From Lachnospiraceae bacterium (lineage in GTDB: Bacteria; Bacillota; Clostridia; Lachnospirales; Lachnospiraceae): DNA of 64,000 nucleotides. Shown here piece after piece: positions 1 through 6,824 of this stretch. The notes beneath the pieces are model-generated. The model had not been told where the DNA came from. It made no database searches and saw nothing but the letters and a program-made list of their open reading frames with translations. The position numbers and the translations under genes were made by a program. The stretch covers positions 1 through 64,000 of the forward strand of contig JAKSHY010000011.1 of assembly GCA_024399135.1 (NCBI GenBank). Direction: 5' to 3'. The number at the start of each line of letters is the position of its first letter. The stretch's first letter is position 1.

Positions 1-481
1 TCTGTGTCTGAACTCCGTTTGCAAGAGCAAGCTGAGCAGACTGCAGTTCATTGTTGAGAGCCTGTTTTTCATCACGAAGCTGTTGGATTGTGTTCTGAGT
101 AATCAGAGCACGAGTAGCTTCACCGTCACAGTGGATCGCATTTTCCAGCCGGTTTGTATTCAGAAGAGCATCGTATTTTGCAGAATCGATGTTTCTGTTT
201 ACACCACAGAAGCCATTTGCAGCTTCATACTGATTTCTGAGAATCGCCTGACCGAGACAATTTGTGGCTTCATAGTTCTGAGCCTGCATACTTCTCATGT
301 CGTTGTTCAGATTCTGGAAATTCAGACCGTCAGTGAGTTCGGCACGAGTGAGTGAGCCCTGCATTGCTGCATTACCTCCACCCCATCCTCCGAAACCACC
401 GAAACCACCACCACACATGAGGAAAAAGAGGATCAATATAATTATCCCATTGCCCTCAAGAAATGATTCGTTGTTTTCCAT
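1..481 (-). CDS. Small phage protein with N-terminal TM and Gly-rich segment (partial)
   Basis: The reading frame opens at an ATG at 481 and runs without a stop to the window edge, so about 160 residues of the N-terminal part are visible. Residues 1-10 are polar, residues 12-22 form a hydrophobic stretch (IIILILFFLM), followed by a Gly-rich run (GGGFGGFGGWGGG) and then a polar, Asn/Gln/Ala-rich coiled-coil-like region. The layout resembles a conserved small membrane-anchored protein found beside late genes in phages of gut bacteria; I do not know its function. It is the last visible gene of a leftward group of three with 511-684 and 647-1027. Confidence 0.75.
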   Translation of the reverse strand, partial: MENNESFLEGNGIIILILFFLMCGGGFGGFGGWGGGNAAMQGSLTRAELTDGLNFQNLNNDMRSMQAQNYEATNCLGQAILRNQYEAANGFCGVNRNIDSAKYDALLNTNRLENAIHCDGEATRALITQNTIQQLRDEKQALNNELQSAQLALANGVQTQ

Positions 482-510
482 ATATTTCTCCCCGGTGTCC
501 AGAGACGCCG

Positions 511-684
511 TTATTTCAAGAATTGCTGTAACTGCTGGGCCATACGTTTTGCTTCGTCCACTTGTGACTGCGAGTATCGCCCACTGGATAAAAGGTCATT
601 CAACATCTTTTGAGGATCCTGTCCTCTTATCTGTTGCTTGAATTGATTAAACTGCTGAATCAACTGGAGTAAGTTTGAATTCAT
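511..684 (-). CDS. Conserved 57-residue phage protein, Gln-rich
   Basis: An ATG at 684 is preceded six bases upstream by AAGGAGGG, one of the strongest ribosome sites in the window. The product starts MNSNLLQLIQQFNQF, has a central RGQDPQKMLNDLLSSGRYS and ends AQQLQQFLK. This N-terminal QxxQQF, central LLSSG and terminal AQQLQQF layout is recognisable as a small helical protein common in phages of Clostridia and other gut anaerobes, always near the Gly-rich membrane protein that also follows here. The start overlaps the end of the upstream gene by 38 bases, so the two are translationally linked. Function unknown. Confidence 0.75.
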   Translation of the reverse strand: MNSNLLQLIQQFNQFKQQIRGQDPQKMLNDLLSSGRYSQSQVDEAKRMAQQLQQFLK

Positions 685-1027
685 CGTTACCCTCCTTTGT
701 TGTCACTTTCTGACAAACAAGTGCTTTTAATTCGCTTATTTCACGTTTTAAGGCATCTATTTCTTCAGACTTAATGTCTGCTTGAACTGGAGACGGTTCG
801 ATAGGAACACGTTCTGTTTTGAACATTGAGATTTCAGGAATACCCATTGAATCGACTTTCTTGATAAAGAACTCGGAAAAATCATGTTTGAAAAGAATGC
901 AGGTATTATTCGGAACCACAGGATAGTTCTTTGCTTCTTCAAGATTGGAAACATAGATAAAAGGACAAGGGTTTGATAACTGACCGAGATTCATCGGGTT
1001 CATAAATCTGTTGTTGAAATAGTCCAT
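647..1027 (-). CDS. Hypothetical phage protein, 126 aa
   Basis: The N-terminal half (MDYFNNRFMNPMNLGQL, then PCPFIYVSNLEEAKNYPV) is globular and the C-terminal half (about residues 80-110, EEIDALKREISELKALV) is a predicted coiled coil. The PFIYVxNLEEAKxYPV segment is characteristic of a small protein that accompanies the two following genes in many gut phages. It may be a virion or host-interaction component, but that is inference from position only. It is the first gene of a leftward trio that overlaps the next gene. Confidence 0.7.
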   Translation of the reverse strand: MDYFNNRFMNPMNLGQLSNPCPFIYVSNLEEAKNYPVVPNNTCILFKHDFSEFFIKKVDSMGIPEISMFKTERVPIEPSPVQADIKSEEIDALKREISELKALVCQKVTTKEGNDEFKLTPVDSAV

Positions 1028-1105
1028 GACATACCTCTTGCGTAAAAGGTACTTTGAGAAAAGAAAATTAAGAATGTAAGGAATATGAAAAGAAAGTGAA
1101 CTTTA

Positions 1106-1134
1106 CACGACAAATATGTGAAATGTGATATGAT
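1106..1134 (+). promoter_or_regulatory. CACGAC-class promoter for a small RNA
   Basis: CACGAC (1106-1111) is followed 17 bases later by TATGAT (1129-1134), giving a predicted start near 1141. The same -35-like box recurs before other phage transcripts (35605, 36947, 45695, 50145, 61843). It points rightward, away from the gene starting at 1027, towards a hairpin RNA with no open reading frame. Confidence 0.5.
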
Positions 1135-1140
1135 AATAAT

Positions 1141-1210
1141 TGCTACTAGCAAGTTATCACAAGAACTTGTCACGGGCTTGCAATCGCTACGTTGTGAGCC
1201 CTTTTTTATT
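1141..1210 (+). ncRNA. Candidate small RNA of about 70 nt with two hairpins
   Basis: The segment after the CACGAC promoter contains no open reading frame. It holds a first hairpin (CAAGTT/AACTTG, 1150-1169) and a second (GGGCTTGCAA/TTGTGAGCCC, two wobbles, 1174-1201) followed by a T-run, i.e. an intrinsic terminator. Orientation is opposite to the flanking leftward genes, so it could act as a free regulatory RNA. Existence as a transcript is inferred from promoter plus terminator only. Confidence 0.45.
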
Positions 1211-1266
1211 TAACGGATATGAAATAAAGATATATTCTCTGTGTATCAACTAAAATCTTAACCAGA

Positions 1267-1305
1267 AGGTCTACATTTGTTGCAGAGTGTGGGCCTCTTT
1301 TTTTA
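1267..1305 (+). terminator. Rightward intrinsic terminator, perhaps of a second small RNA
   Basis: AGGTCTACA (1267-1275) pairs with TGTGGGCCT (1288-1296) with wobbles and is followed by CTTTTTTTAT. It points rightward although both neighbouring genes run leftward. A weak promoter-like pair (TTAACG, TATATT) lies at about 1213-1238, so a second short RNA may end here. Confidence 0.5.
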
Positions 1306-1554
1306 TGCTACGGTTCCGTTATTGAGCCAGTAGCAAAGTCTGGAAAAGGCTTTCTGTTTAGCCTTAAGAATTGTGCGTTCTTCAACACTATACTTCACTG
1401 CTAACTCTTTAATTGATGTGTTTTTTTCGAGTTCGTGATTAATAAGAATATCACGTTCTCTTGCAGTGAGATCTGATTCTTTAATCAGACTGATAGCGAT
1501 AGAACGACTTAATGAATGAATGAGGTCTTTTGTTTCTTGGAACTTACTTCTCAT
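1303..1554 (-). CDS. Small HTH protein, sigma-70 region 4-like
   Basis: The 83-residue product carries a helix-turn-helix at about residues 29-70: LTARERDIL, then SIKELAVKYSVEERTILKAKQKAF. This matches the region 4 / LuxR-type HTH layout (LTxRE...IxELAxxxxVxxxTI...K). It is too short to be a complete sigma factor and has no region 2. A role in switching on late transcription, or as a repressor, is plausible because it lies in the late module. The start at 1554 has a strong AGGAGG seven bases upstream. It is followed downstream by a rightward terminator overlapping its stop. Confidence 0.65.
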   Translation of the reverse strand: MRSKFQETKDLIHSLSRSIAISLIKESDLTARERDILINHELEKNTSIKELAVKYSVEERTILKAKQKAFSRLCYWLNNGTVA

Positions 1555-1647
1555 GCAATTCCTCCTGTGGTATAAGAGAAATTATATTTCACGTGGAAGT
1601 AAGTTAGAAAGTTGAAATAACTACAAGTTATGCGATAGTTTCTACAA

Positions 1648-2265
1648 CTAGATTATCTTACGGAATTTAAAGCGAGTTTTTAATTCATCATTAGTAAGGC
1701 AGTTGTTTCTGTGTCTTGCCTCACGAAGTTTTTTATAAACTGTATTCTCTGACCATTCAAGTTCTTTGACTTCACGACCTCTGCACAATTGTTCAAGAAT
1801 CTTTTCTTCATCAATAGTAAGTTCCAGATACTGAACATCAGCATGTTTATCCTGAATATGAAGAAATATTTCGTAAAAGAATAAAATGAAAAGGCATGAG
1901 ATACATAGATGTGAAATCTCATATCCGTTAATCATATAGCAGACAATTGTTTCAATAATATAAGGAATAAATAAATACTTAAGTTTGCGTTTCAGACTGG
2001 TTGCAGAGAATAAGAGAAAGAGTGATGTGTAATTATCAAATTCTTCAAGTGGTAGATAGATTGCAGCATAAGCAACTAAGAAATAAGGAACACCCTCAAA
2101 TCCCCAGAGAATAATAACAGGAATATAAACTACTGTCATAATCAGATTCACTAATGCTCTGATTTCATATTCTGATTTGATAAACTGCCAGAGATGAAGC
2201 CCAACTAATAAAACGGCAATTCCTAAAGTGCATAAAACTTTTTTATCTTGTAAATTGTTTTTCAT
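1648..2265 (-). CDS. Membrane protein with C-terminal LuxR-like HTH segment
   Basis: Residues 10-135 contain about five hydrophobic segments (for example VLCTLGIAVLLVGLHLW and LVNLIMTVVYIPVIILWG). The cytoplasmic C-terminus (about residues 148-200) reads LTIDEEKILEQLCRGREVK and then WSENTVYKKLREARHR, the pattern of a GerE/LuxR DNA-binding domain (LTxxExxILxxLxxGxxxKE...SxxTVxxxLxxAxxK). A membrane-tethered regulator in a phage is uncommon. Its neighbour at 1303-1554 also has a similar HTH, so the two may form a regulatory pair. I do not recognise a named family. Confidence 0.6.
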   Translation of the reverse strand: MKNNLQDKKVLCTLGIAVLLVGLHLWQFIKSEYEIRALVNLIMTVVYIPVIILWGFEGVPYFLVAYAAIYLPLEEFDNYTSLFLLFSATSLKRKLKYLFIPYIIETIVCYMINGYEISHLCISCLFILFFYEIFLHIQDKHADVQYLELTIDEEKILEQLCRGREVKELEWSENTVYKKLREARHRNNCLTNDELKTRFKFRKII

Positions 2266-2481
2266 ATTAAAATTATAACACCTTGTTTTGTTTCGTAAAG
2301 TAATAATAGTTTTATTTTGAAATTGATGCGTGATGAGATTTGTAAGGGGAAAATCCTAAAAATATCTGCGTGCGTTAAATGTTATGGGTGTTAACCTTGA
2401 TGATATAATTACAAATAAATACAGTCGCAAATAGTCACCAAAGAATCATCTCGTAATTGTTGACAGTCACCTTAACTTGAC
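2266..2481. other. Intergenic stretch with no gene seen
   Basis: Between the membrane-HTH gene and the next terminator there are AT-rich promoter-like sequences, but nothing I can assign with confidence and no ORF with a ribosome site. Confidence 0.4.
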
Positions 2482-2510
2482 AAAAAAAAGATGCAGTTTG
2501 GAACTGCATC
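2482..2510 (-). terminator. Leftward intrinsic terminator after the HExxH gene
   Basis: On the minus strand a perfect nine-base stem GATGCAGTT/AACTGCATC with a three-base loop is followed by eight T residues (2489-2482), directly after the stop of the gene at 2518-2898. Confidence 0.8.
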
Positions 2511-2517
2511 GTGTAAT

Positions 2518-2898
2518 TTATCTGTGGACTCCTCCGAGTTTATCAGCATCTGCTTCCCAAGGAAGTGAGTAATACCATTTTATCCTGTCGTTTATACTCC
2601 ACTTCCTATGAGCAATTATATCCCAGATATTGAACGTAATTGAAGGAAGTCCAATAATCAGTAAATAGAGCCAGCCTAATCTTCTACTCTGTATCTGATG
2701 TCCATGTTCATGATGGATGTCATTAATACTTGTTACCCTGAGAATGATGTAGTTGCCTAAAGAAACGCCAAAGAATTGCTTAGGTTTGTAGTATGTAATA
2801 CCATCACAATTATTCTTTTTTGCCCCTGTAAATAAAATTACAAGAAGTCCGATAAGATTTTGTGGAAGCTGATGTATATATAATAGAAGATTTTTCAT
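2518..2898 (-). CDS. Membrane-associated HExxH metallopeptidase-like protein
   Basis: The 126-residue product has a hydrophobic N-terminal segment (residues 12-25), an HEHGH motif at residues 63-67 (preceded by another His and followed by QIQS), a second hydrophobic segment (about 74-95, GWLYLLIIGLPSITFNIWDI) and a C-terminal PWEADADKLGG. HExxH plus a downstream WEA acid is the zinc-ligand pattern of M48-like or gluzincin peptidases. Short proteins with HExGHxxQS and PWEADxxxGG occur in gut phages and their hosts; I do not know a characterised member. It lies between fibre genes and regulators where lysis or exclusion genes often sit. Confidence 0.6.
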   Translation of the reverse strand: MKNLLLYIHQLPQNLIGLLVILFTGAKKNNCDGITYYKPKQFFGVSLGNYIILRVTSINDIHHEHGHQIQSRRLGWLYLLIIGLPSITFNIWDIIAHRKWSINDRIKWYYSLPWEADADKLGGVHR

Positions 2899-2966
2899 AA
2901 AAACCTCTCAAGTTTAATTTGTATATGACGATATATTAAATGATACTTTTAAACTTTTTGTTATGA

Positions 2967-3002
2967 GGGTGAAGTGCGTGTTACGGCTTCACCCATTTTT
3001 TT
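2967..3002 (+). terminator. Hairpin with T-run at the end of the fibre gene
   Basis: GGGTGAAG (2967-2974) pairs with CTTCACCC (2987-2994), followed by ATTTTTTT. The T-run is on the plus strand and overlaps the stop of the leftward gene ending at 3001; on the minus strand the hairpin has no T-run after it. It may still block leftward polymerase as a stable stem. Confidence 0.45.
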
Positions 3003-4182
3003 ACCAAGGTTCAGATCCATTGAAGCTAAATAAATCTCCTGATCTTATATAAAATTTTAATTCATTAGAAACAACTTCTATAGGACCATAATTGAAGTTA
3101 TAAGCATTATATGCTTTTATCTCAAAAAGAGTTTCACCAAGATCTAAAAATTTAATTTCTAAACCTGTAGAATATATTTGTATACTATTTACAGATATTA
3201 TATGATTTACTGAACTAAGAAATGAACCTTGATTTTTAGTTTGTCCACAAATATGCCCTCTTTTAAATATATTTCCTATAAATCCACAAAATGTCGAATC
3301 ACCATCGTTAAAATGACCTCTAAGTATTTCAAGCCAATTAAAAAATGCTTCAATATTTTCAAACTTGAAATAGCCACACATTTTTTGTAAGTAATAATTT
3401 ACATCATATCTTCTTATAAAATTATCATCTGCTCCATTGTATCCTGAAGCAATAATATGTGTGATTTCACCGTTATTTAATCCATCTGTATTAAGAGACA
3501 CATTTTCAAGGTGTAAGTAACCAGTTCCATCTGTCCTGACCAATGCATTAGCCGAGTTATTTTTTTCTGCATTATTTACGCCTAAACCACCAACAGTGTT
3601 AGCATTAGCAACCCAGCCTAGAGAATCTCTAAAATGGTTAAGTGATACTTTTCTAATATAAGAATCATTAGGAAGTGTTGCATAAATACTAGCTACATCA
3701 AAACTATCATCTACACCGATTCCTGTGTTAATGTACCCTACATTAACATATCCATGTTGGTCTGCACGAATAATAGAATTAGCCGGAACTGTATTATTTC
3801 TATAAGAACCATCGTTAGGGACTAATCCTTGAAGAGCATTAGCATTTGAAGCTGTACCAACAAATCCTTGAAGTGCTTCTATCTGTCCATCAAGTGTCAT
3901 GTTAATAGTTGTAGTACCTGAATCAGTACCTCCAGGAATTTTTCTAAGCCATAAAGAAAGGTCTCCTGAATCTGAATCCATTGCAGAGTCACTCCAACCT
4001 TGTCCCCAAACAACTTCTCCATCAGTTACAAGATGTCTCCAACTACTTCTACCTGTAATTCCTGTTGCAGGTTTATTATGCCATTCGAGTAAATCTGTTT
4101 TTTCAGCATTTGTGATTTTACCAATAATAGTGTGTGCGAAGTTTGCTACACCTCTTACTATCAAATTATTAAAAATACCCAT
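3001..4182 (-). CDS. Tail fibre-like protein
   Basis: The 393-residue product begins with a virion-attachment-like helix (MGIFNNLIVRGVANFAHTI), followed by a repeat-rich shaft with the recurrent pattern 'N-x-N-A-L-x-G-L / S-I-I-R-A-D-Q-H-G-Y-V / N-A-L-V-R-T-D-G-T-G-Y-L'. Such paired 'xxxVRTDGTGYL...YIN' modules are common in fibres of phages infecting gut bacteria. The C-terminal 110 residues are unlike the shaft and are likely the receptor-binding tip. It is the last of four consecutive fibre or appendage genes read leftward. Confidence 0.7.
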   Translation of the reverse strand: MGIFNNLIVRGVANFAHTIIGKITNAEKTDLLEWHNKPATGITGRSSWRHLVTDGEVVWGQGWSDSAMDSDSGDLSLWLRKIPGGTDSGTTTINMTLDGQIEALQGFVGTASNANALQGLVPNDGSYRNNTVPANSIIRADQHGYVNVGYINTGIGVDDSFDVASIYATLPNDSYIRKVSLNHFRDSLGWVANANTVGGLGVNNAEKNNSANALVRTDGTGYLHLENVSLNTDGLNNGEITHIIASGYNGADDNFIRRYDVNYYLQKMCGYFKFENIEAFFNWLEILRGHFNDGDSTFCGFIGNIFKRGHICGQTKNQGSFLSSVNHIISVNSIQIYSTGLEIKFLDLGETLFEIKAYNAYNFNYGPIEVVSNELKFYIRSGDLFSFNGSEPW

Positions 4183-4218
4183 AACATCACCTATTATATT
4201 TTTATTGCCCTGTACAAG

Positions 4219-5067
4219 TTAAACTTCTATGAGGTTATTCCCAGATATCTCATCATCTACAACTTCATAAATACGGTATTCATTTACAGAACAACTGCCA
4301 CCATCAGAAGCAGAACCGTAAGGGAAATAATAAGAACAAAATGCAAAATTATGTCCATCCCAACCTGCAGGTATCTGAAATTCATATCCTTTTGTTATAG
4401 AATCAGTTTCTGGAAAAGTTACTGAAAATCCCCAAGCCCAGTTTACCTCAAAAAAATACACTGCAAGATATCCTGTAGATCCTGAAACTGGATTTGTTTT
4501 TCCGTTCATATATGCAATATATGTTTTCCCTGTTTGAAATGTTCCCGGACCAAATCCATAATATGCAAAACCATATTCACTAGATACAGCACCAATATTA
4601 ATAAGTTCAAACTTAGGAATAAGAGTTCTTTTATTTTCTCTTAAGTTTAATCTGCCGTTAGTTCCAGTTCTTCTTATAATATTAAGATTGTTTATGGTCA
4701 TTTGTTTTGGTTCTGTTGCACCGGCAATACCTGCATAAATAAGACAGGCACCATTAATTGGATAACCATTACTATTTCCACTAGTATCAATTACTGTATA
4801 TGTGTATTCGAAGTAACCATTTTCTTGAACTGTAATTTCAATTCTGTTATGAGGATAGCAACCAAAGATTGTAAAAGTTGAAGAATTTATTTGAGAAGTA
4901 ACCCAACCATAAATTGTATAAGTTTCTCCTGGAATAGGATTGTACTGATATAAATGATAATACCAATCATTCTGTGCATAAGGCCAAGTATCTTCATCTA
5001 AATGATAAACTGTTTCGTGTTCATCAATCTGCCCTGCAGTTATTACACTGTTATGTTTTATTTTCAT
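4219..5067 (-). CDS. Probable tail appendage / carbohydrate-binding protein
   Basis: The 282-residue product is rich in Tyr, Trp, Gly and Thr with alternating beta-strand character (for example TYTIYGWVTSQINSSTFTIFG and GTFQTGKTYIAYMNG), consistent with one or two beta-sandwich binding modules. Segments such as LIYAGIAGATEPKQMTINNL resemble the distal-tail lectin-like domains present in the preceding gene. The start overlaps the end of the upstream LamG-like gene by four bases (ATGA), so they are translationally coupled. A receptor-binding role is inferred from context. Confidence 0.6.
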   Translation of the reverse strand: MKIKHNSVITAGQIDEHETVYHLDEDTWPYAQNDWYYHLYQYNPIPGETYTIYGWVTSQINSSTFTIFGCYPHNRIEITVQENGYFEYTYTVIDTSGNSNGYPINGACLIYAGIAGATEPKQMTINNLNIIRRTGTNGRLNLRENKRTLIPKFELINIGAVSSEYGFAYYGFGPGTFQTGKTYIAYMNGKTNPVSGSTGYLAVYFFEVNWAWGFSVTFPETDSITKGYEFQIPAGWDGHNFAFCSYYFPYGSASDGGSCSVNEYRIYEVVDDEISGNNLIEV

Positions 5068-6815
5068 GCACCCTCCTCAATAAACTCATGACAGAAAACA
5101 TTGCCGTGATTATCAATAGAAGCAGTTTTTTTATAAAGTTCATTTATCTCTGCTAAAGACAATTCTCTATTATAGATTCTAAAATCTGATGCAAAGCAAT
5201 TTGAATACCATGCAGGATGTAAGTAACCATTAAGTGCAATTTTAGGAAAATTCTGTAAGTCAGCAACGTAACAATAAAAATGCCACTGCCAGTCTGGTGA
5301 GATAATGGAACTGTTGGTAGGATATTCAACTCCGTCTTTATAATATCTGTAAACAGTATTTTCTCCCGGCCAAGAACTTGCACCTGTATCAGCATCAATA
5401 TAATAACCGTAATTATCAGGATTCACTAAAACTACTAATCCTGCATCACCAAACTGAGTTACTTTAAGCCAGAAGGTAATCGTACATACAGAAGGGTGTC
5501 CTGCTATTGAAACAGGACATTCAAAGAACTGTCCTTTGTTCATCTCATATACCAAGTTATGTCTTGCTCCTGTATCAGCAACTGCACGAGGAGTTGAAGC
5601 AGACGGCCCATGACGTACTTCTTTCATTTCATTCAAAGAACAGTCTGGCTCAGGTATGGATTTTATATCTTCCCAATAAGGTGTATAAAACGGATGGTCA
5701 TTCCAACTTATTTCGAGTTTTACATTCCTAAAGGAAACTGAAGCAGTGTTATAGAATCCAAAAGTTACATAACACGCTGCGAGATTTGCATATACTTGAT
5801 CTCCTGATAATTGGAACGGATACACAACTCCATCTATTTCAAGTTCTGTTGTTGAAATAAATTTCAAATGGAAAAAATACCTTTGCCATTCATACATACT
5901 CAAACCTTTATCAGGTGCATTCCAAATAAAATCTCTGTAAGTTCGGTTATTTCCTGTTCCTACTAAATCAAGATATATAAACGCATATTCTGCAAATGCT
6001 GAAGTCTGTATTGCTTCAAATGATATAGTAATAGTCTTGCCAACAATTTCTGCCATAAACGGCTGACTGATGCCAGGAATAGGATAATCAGTAGCATTCG
6101 TCAAATAATGATTTCTATTTAATAAAGGATTATCTAATGTATGATGAGATATTAGACCAGAACACATCTCTTTGATTTCTGCAGGCGATACGGCATGATC
6201 ATAAATTCTAAAATCACTGACATCACCGTAAAGACCGTAACCTGGATATAAACTACCGTTACTATTAGACCACGAACCTATTACTACTGTATTTGAAGTT
6301 GGTGCAATATATCCGATATTGTGAATGGCATCAATTTTTCCGTTTACATACAATTCAAGAGTTCCGTCTTTACGATAAACAAATCCAATATGGTAAATAT
6401 TCCCTGCTTCAAGAAGAGTGTTTCCATAATAAGTATTATATGTTCTGTCAGACCCAGTTCCTGTATTAACAGAGACATATCCATGATAAGTGTCTGCAGT
6501 TCTGATTGTGATACCCATTCCCATATTTCGTGAGTAATCATGAAGTCCACCAACACCACTTAAATAAGCCTCGTCATTAAGTGCTGTAAAACGAACCCAA
6601 GCAAACATTGACTGTTCACCTCTAATTACAACAGGTTCATTAGATACAATTCCATATGCCCATCCGTTGTTGTGAATCGCCTGTAAACCATTTTCTAATA
6701 CTCCATAACCAGACCCACTTTGAGTATTGAAACTCATGTAAGCGTCACCTGCATTTGAAAGTACTCTGGTTCCAGAATCTGTTTCTGTAATATAAGTTTT
6801 TACTAAAAGCGACAT
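5064..6815 (-). CDS. LamG/concanavalin-like tail protein
   Basis: The 583-residue protein has two jelly-roll lectin-like segments. The first (about residues 20-220) contains FAWVRFTALNDEAYLSG, then HIGFVYRKDGTLELYVNG and ends GDVSDFRIYDHAVSPAEIKEM; the second, near the C-terminus, ends SDFRIYNRELSLAEINELY. The 'DFRIYxxxLSxxEIxELY' ending is the hallmark of laminin-G / concanavalin-A-like domains. Between them is another beta-rich region. In tail-fibre clusters such domains bind cell-surface glycans. The gene lies between the collagen-like fibre gene and the gene it overlaps downstream. Confidence 0.75.
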   Translation of the reverse strand: MSLLVKTYITETDSGTRVLSNAGDAYMSFNTQSGSGYGVLENGLQAIHNNGWAYGIVSNEPVVIRGEQSMFAWVRFTALNDEAYLSGVGGLHDYSRNMGMGITIRTADTYHGYVSVNTGTGSDRTYNTYYGNTLLEAGNIYHIGFVYRKDGTLELYVNGKIDAIHNIGYIAPTSNTVVIGSWSNSNGSLYPGYGLYGDVSDFRIYDHAVSPAEIKEMCSGLISHHTLDNPLLNRNHYLTNATDYPIPGISQPFMAEIVGKTITISFEAIQTSAFAEYAFIYLDLVGTGNNRTYRDFIWNAPDKGLSMYEWQRYFFHLKFISTTELEIDGVVYPFQLSGDQVYANLAACYVTFGFYNTASVSFRNVKLEISWNDHPFYTPYWEDIKSIPEPDCSLNEMKEVRHGPSASTPRAVADTGARHNLVYEMNKGQFFECPVSIAGHPSVCTITFWLKVTQFGDAGLVVLVNPDNYGYYIDADTGASSWPGENTVYRYYKDGVEYPTNSSIISPDWQWHFYCYVADLQNFPKIALNGYLHPAWYSNCFASDFRIYNRELSLAEINELYKKTASIDNHGNVFCHEFIEEGA

Positions 6816-6824
6816 ATACCAACC

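Noticed and set aside
83-641. Plus-strand ORFs near the left end
   Set aside because: They are opposite-strand shadows of the leftward genes at 1-481 and 511-684, which have strong ribosome sites and recognisable products.
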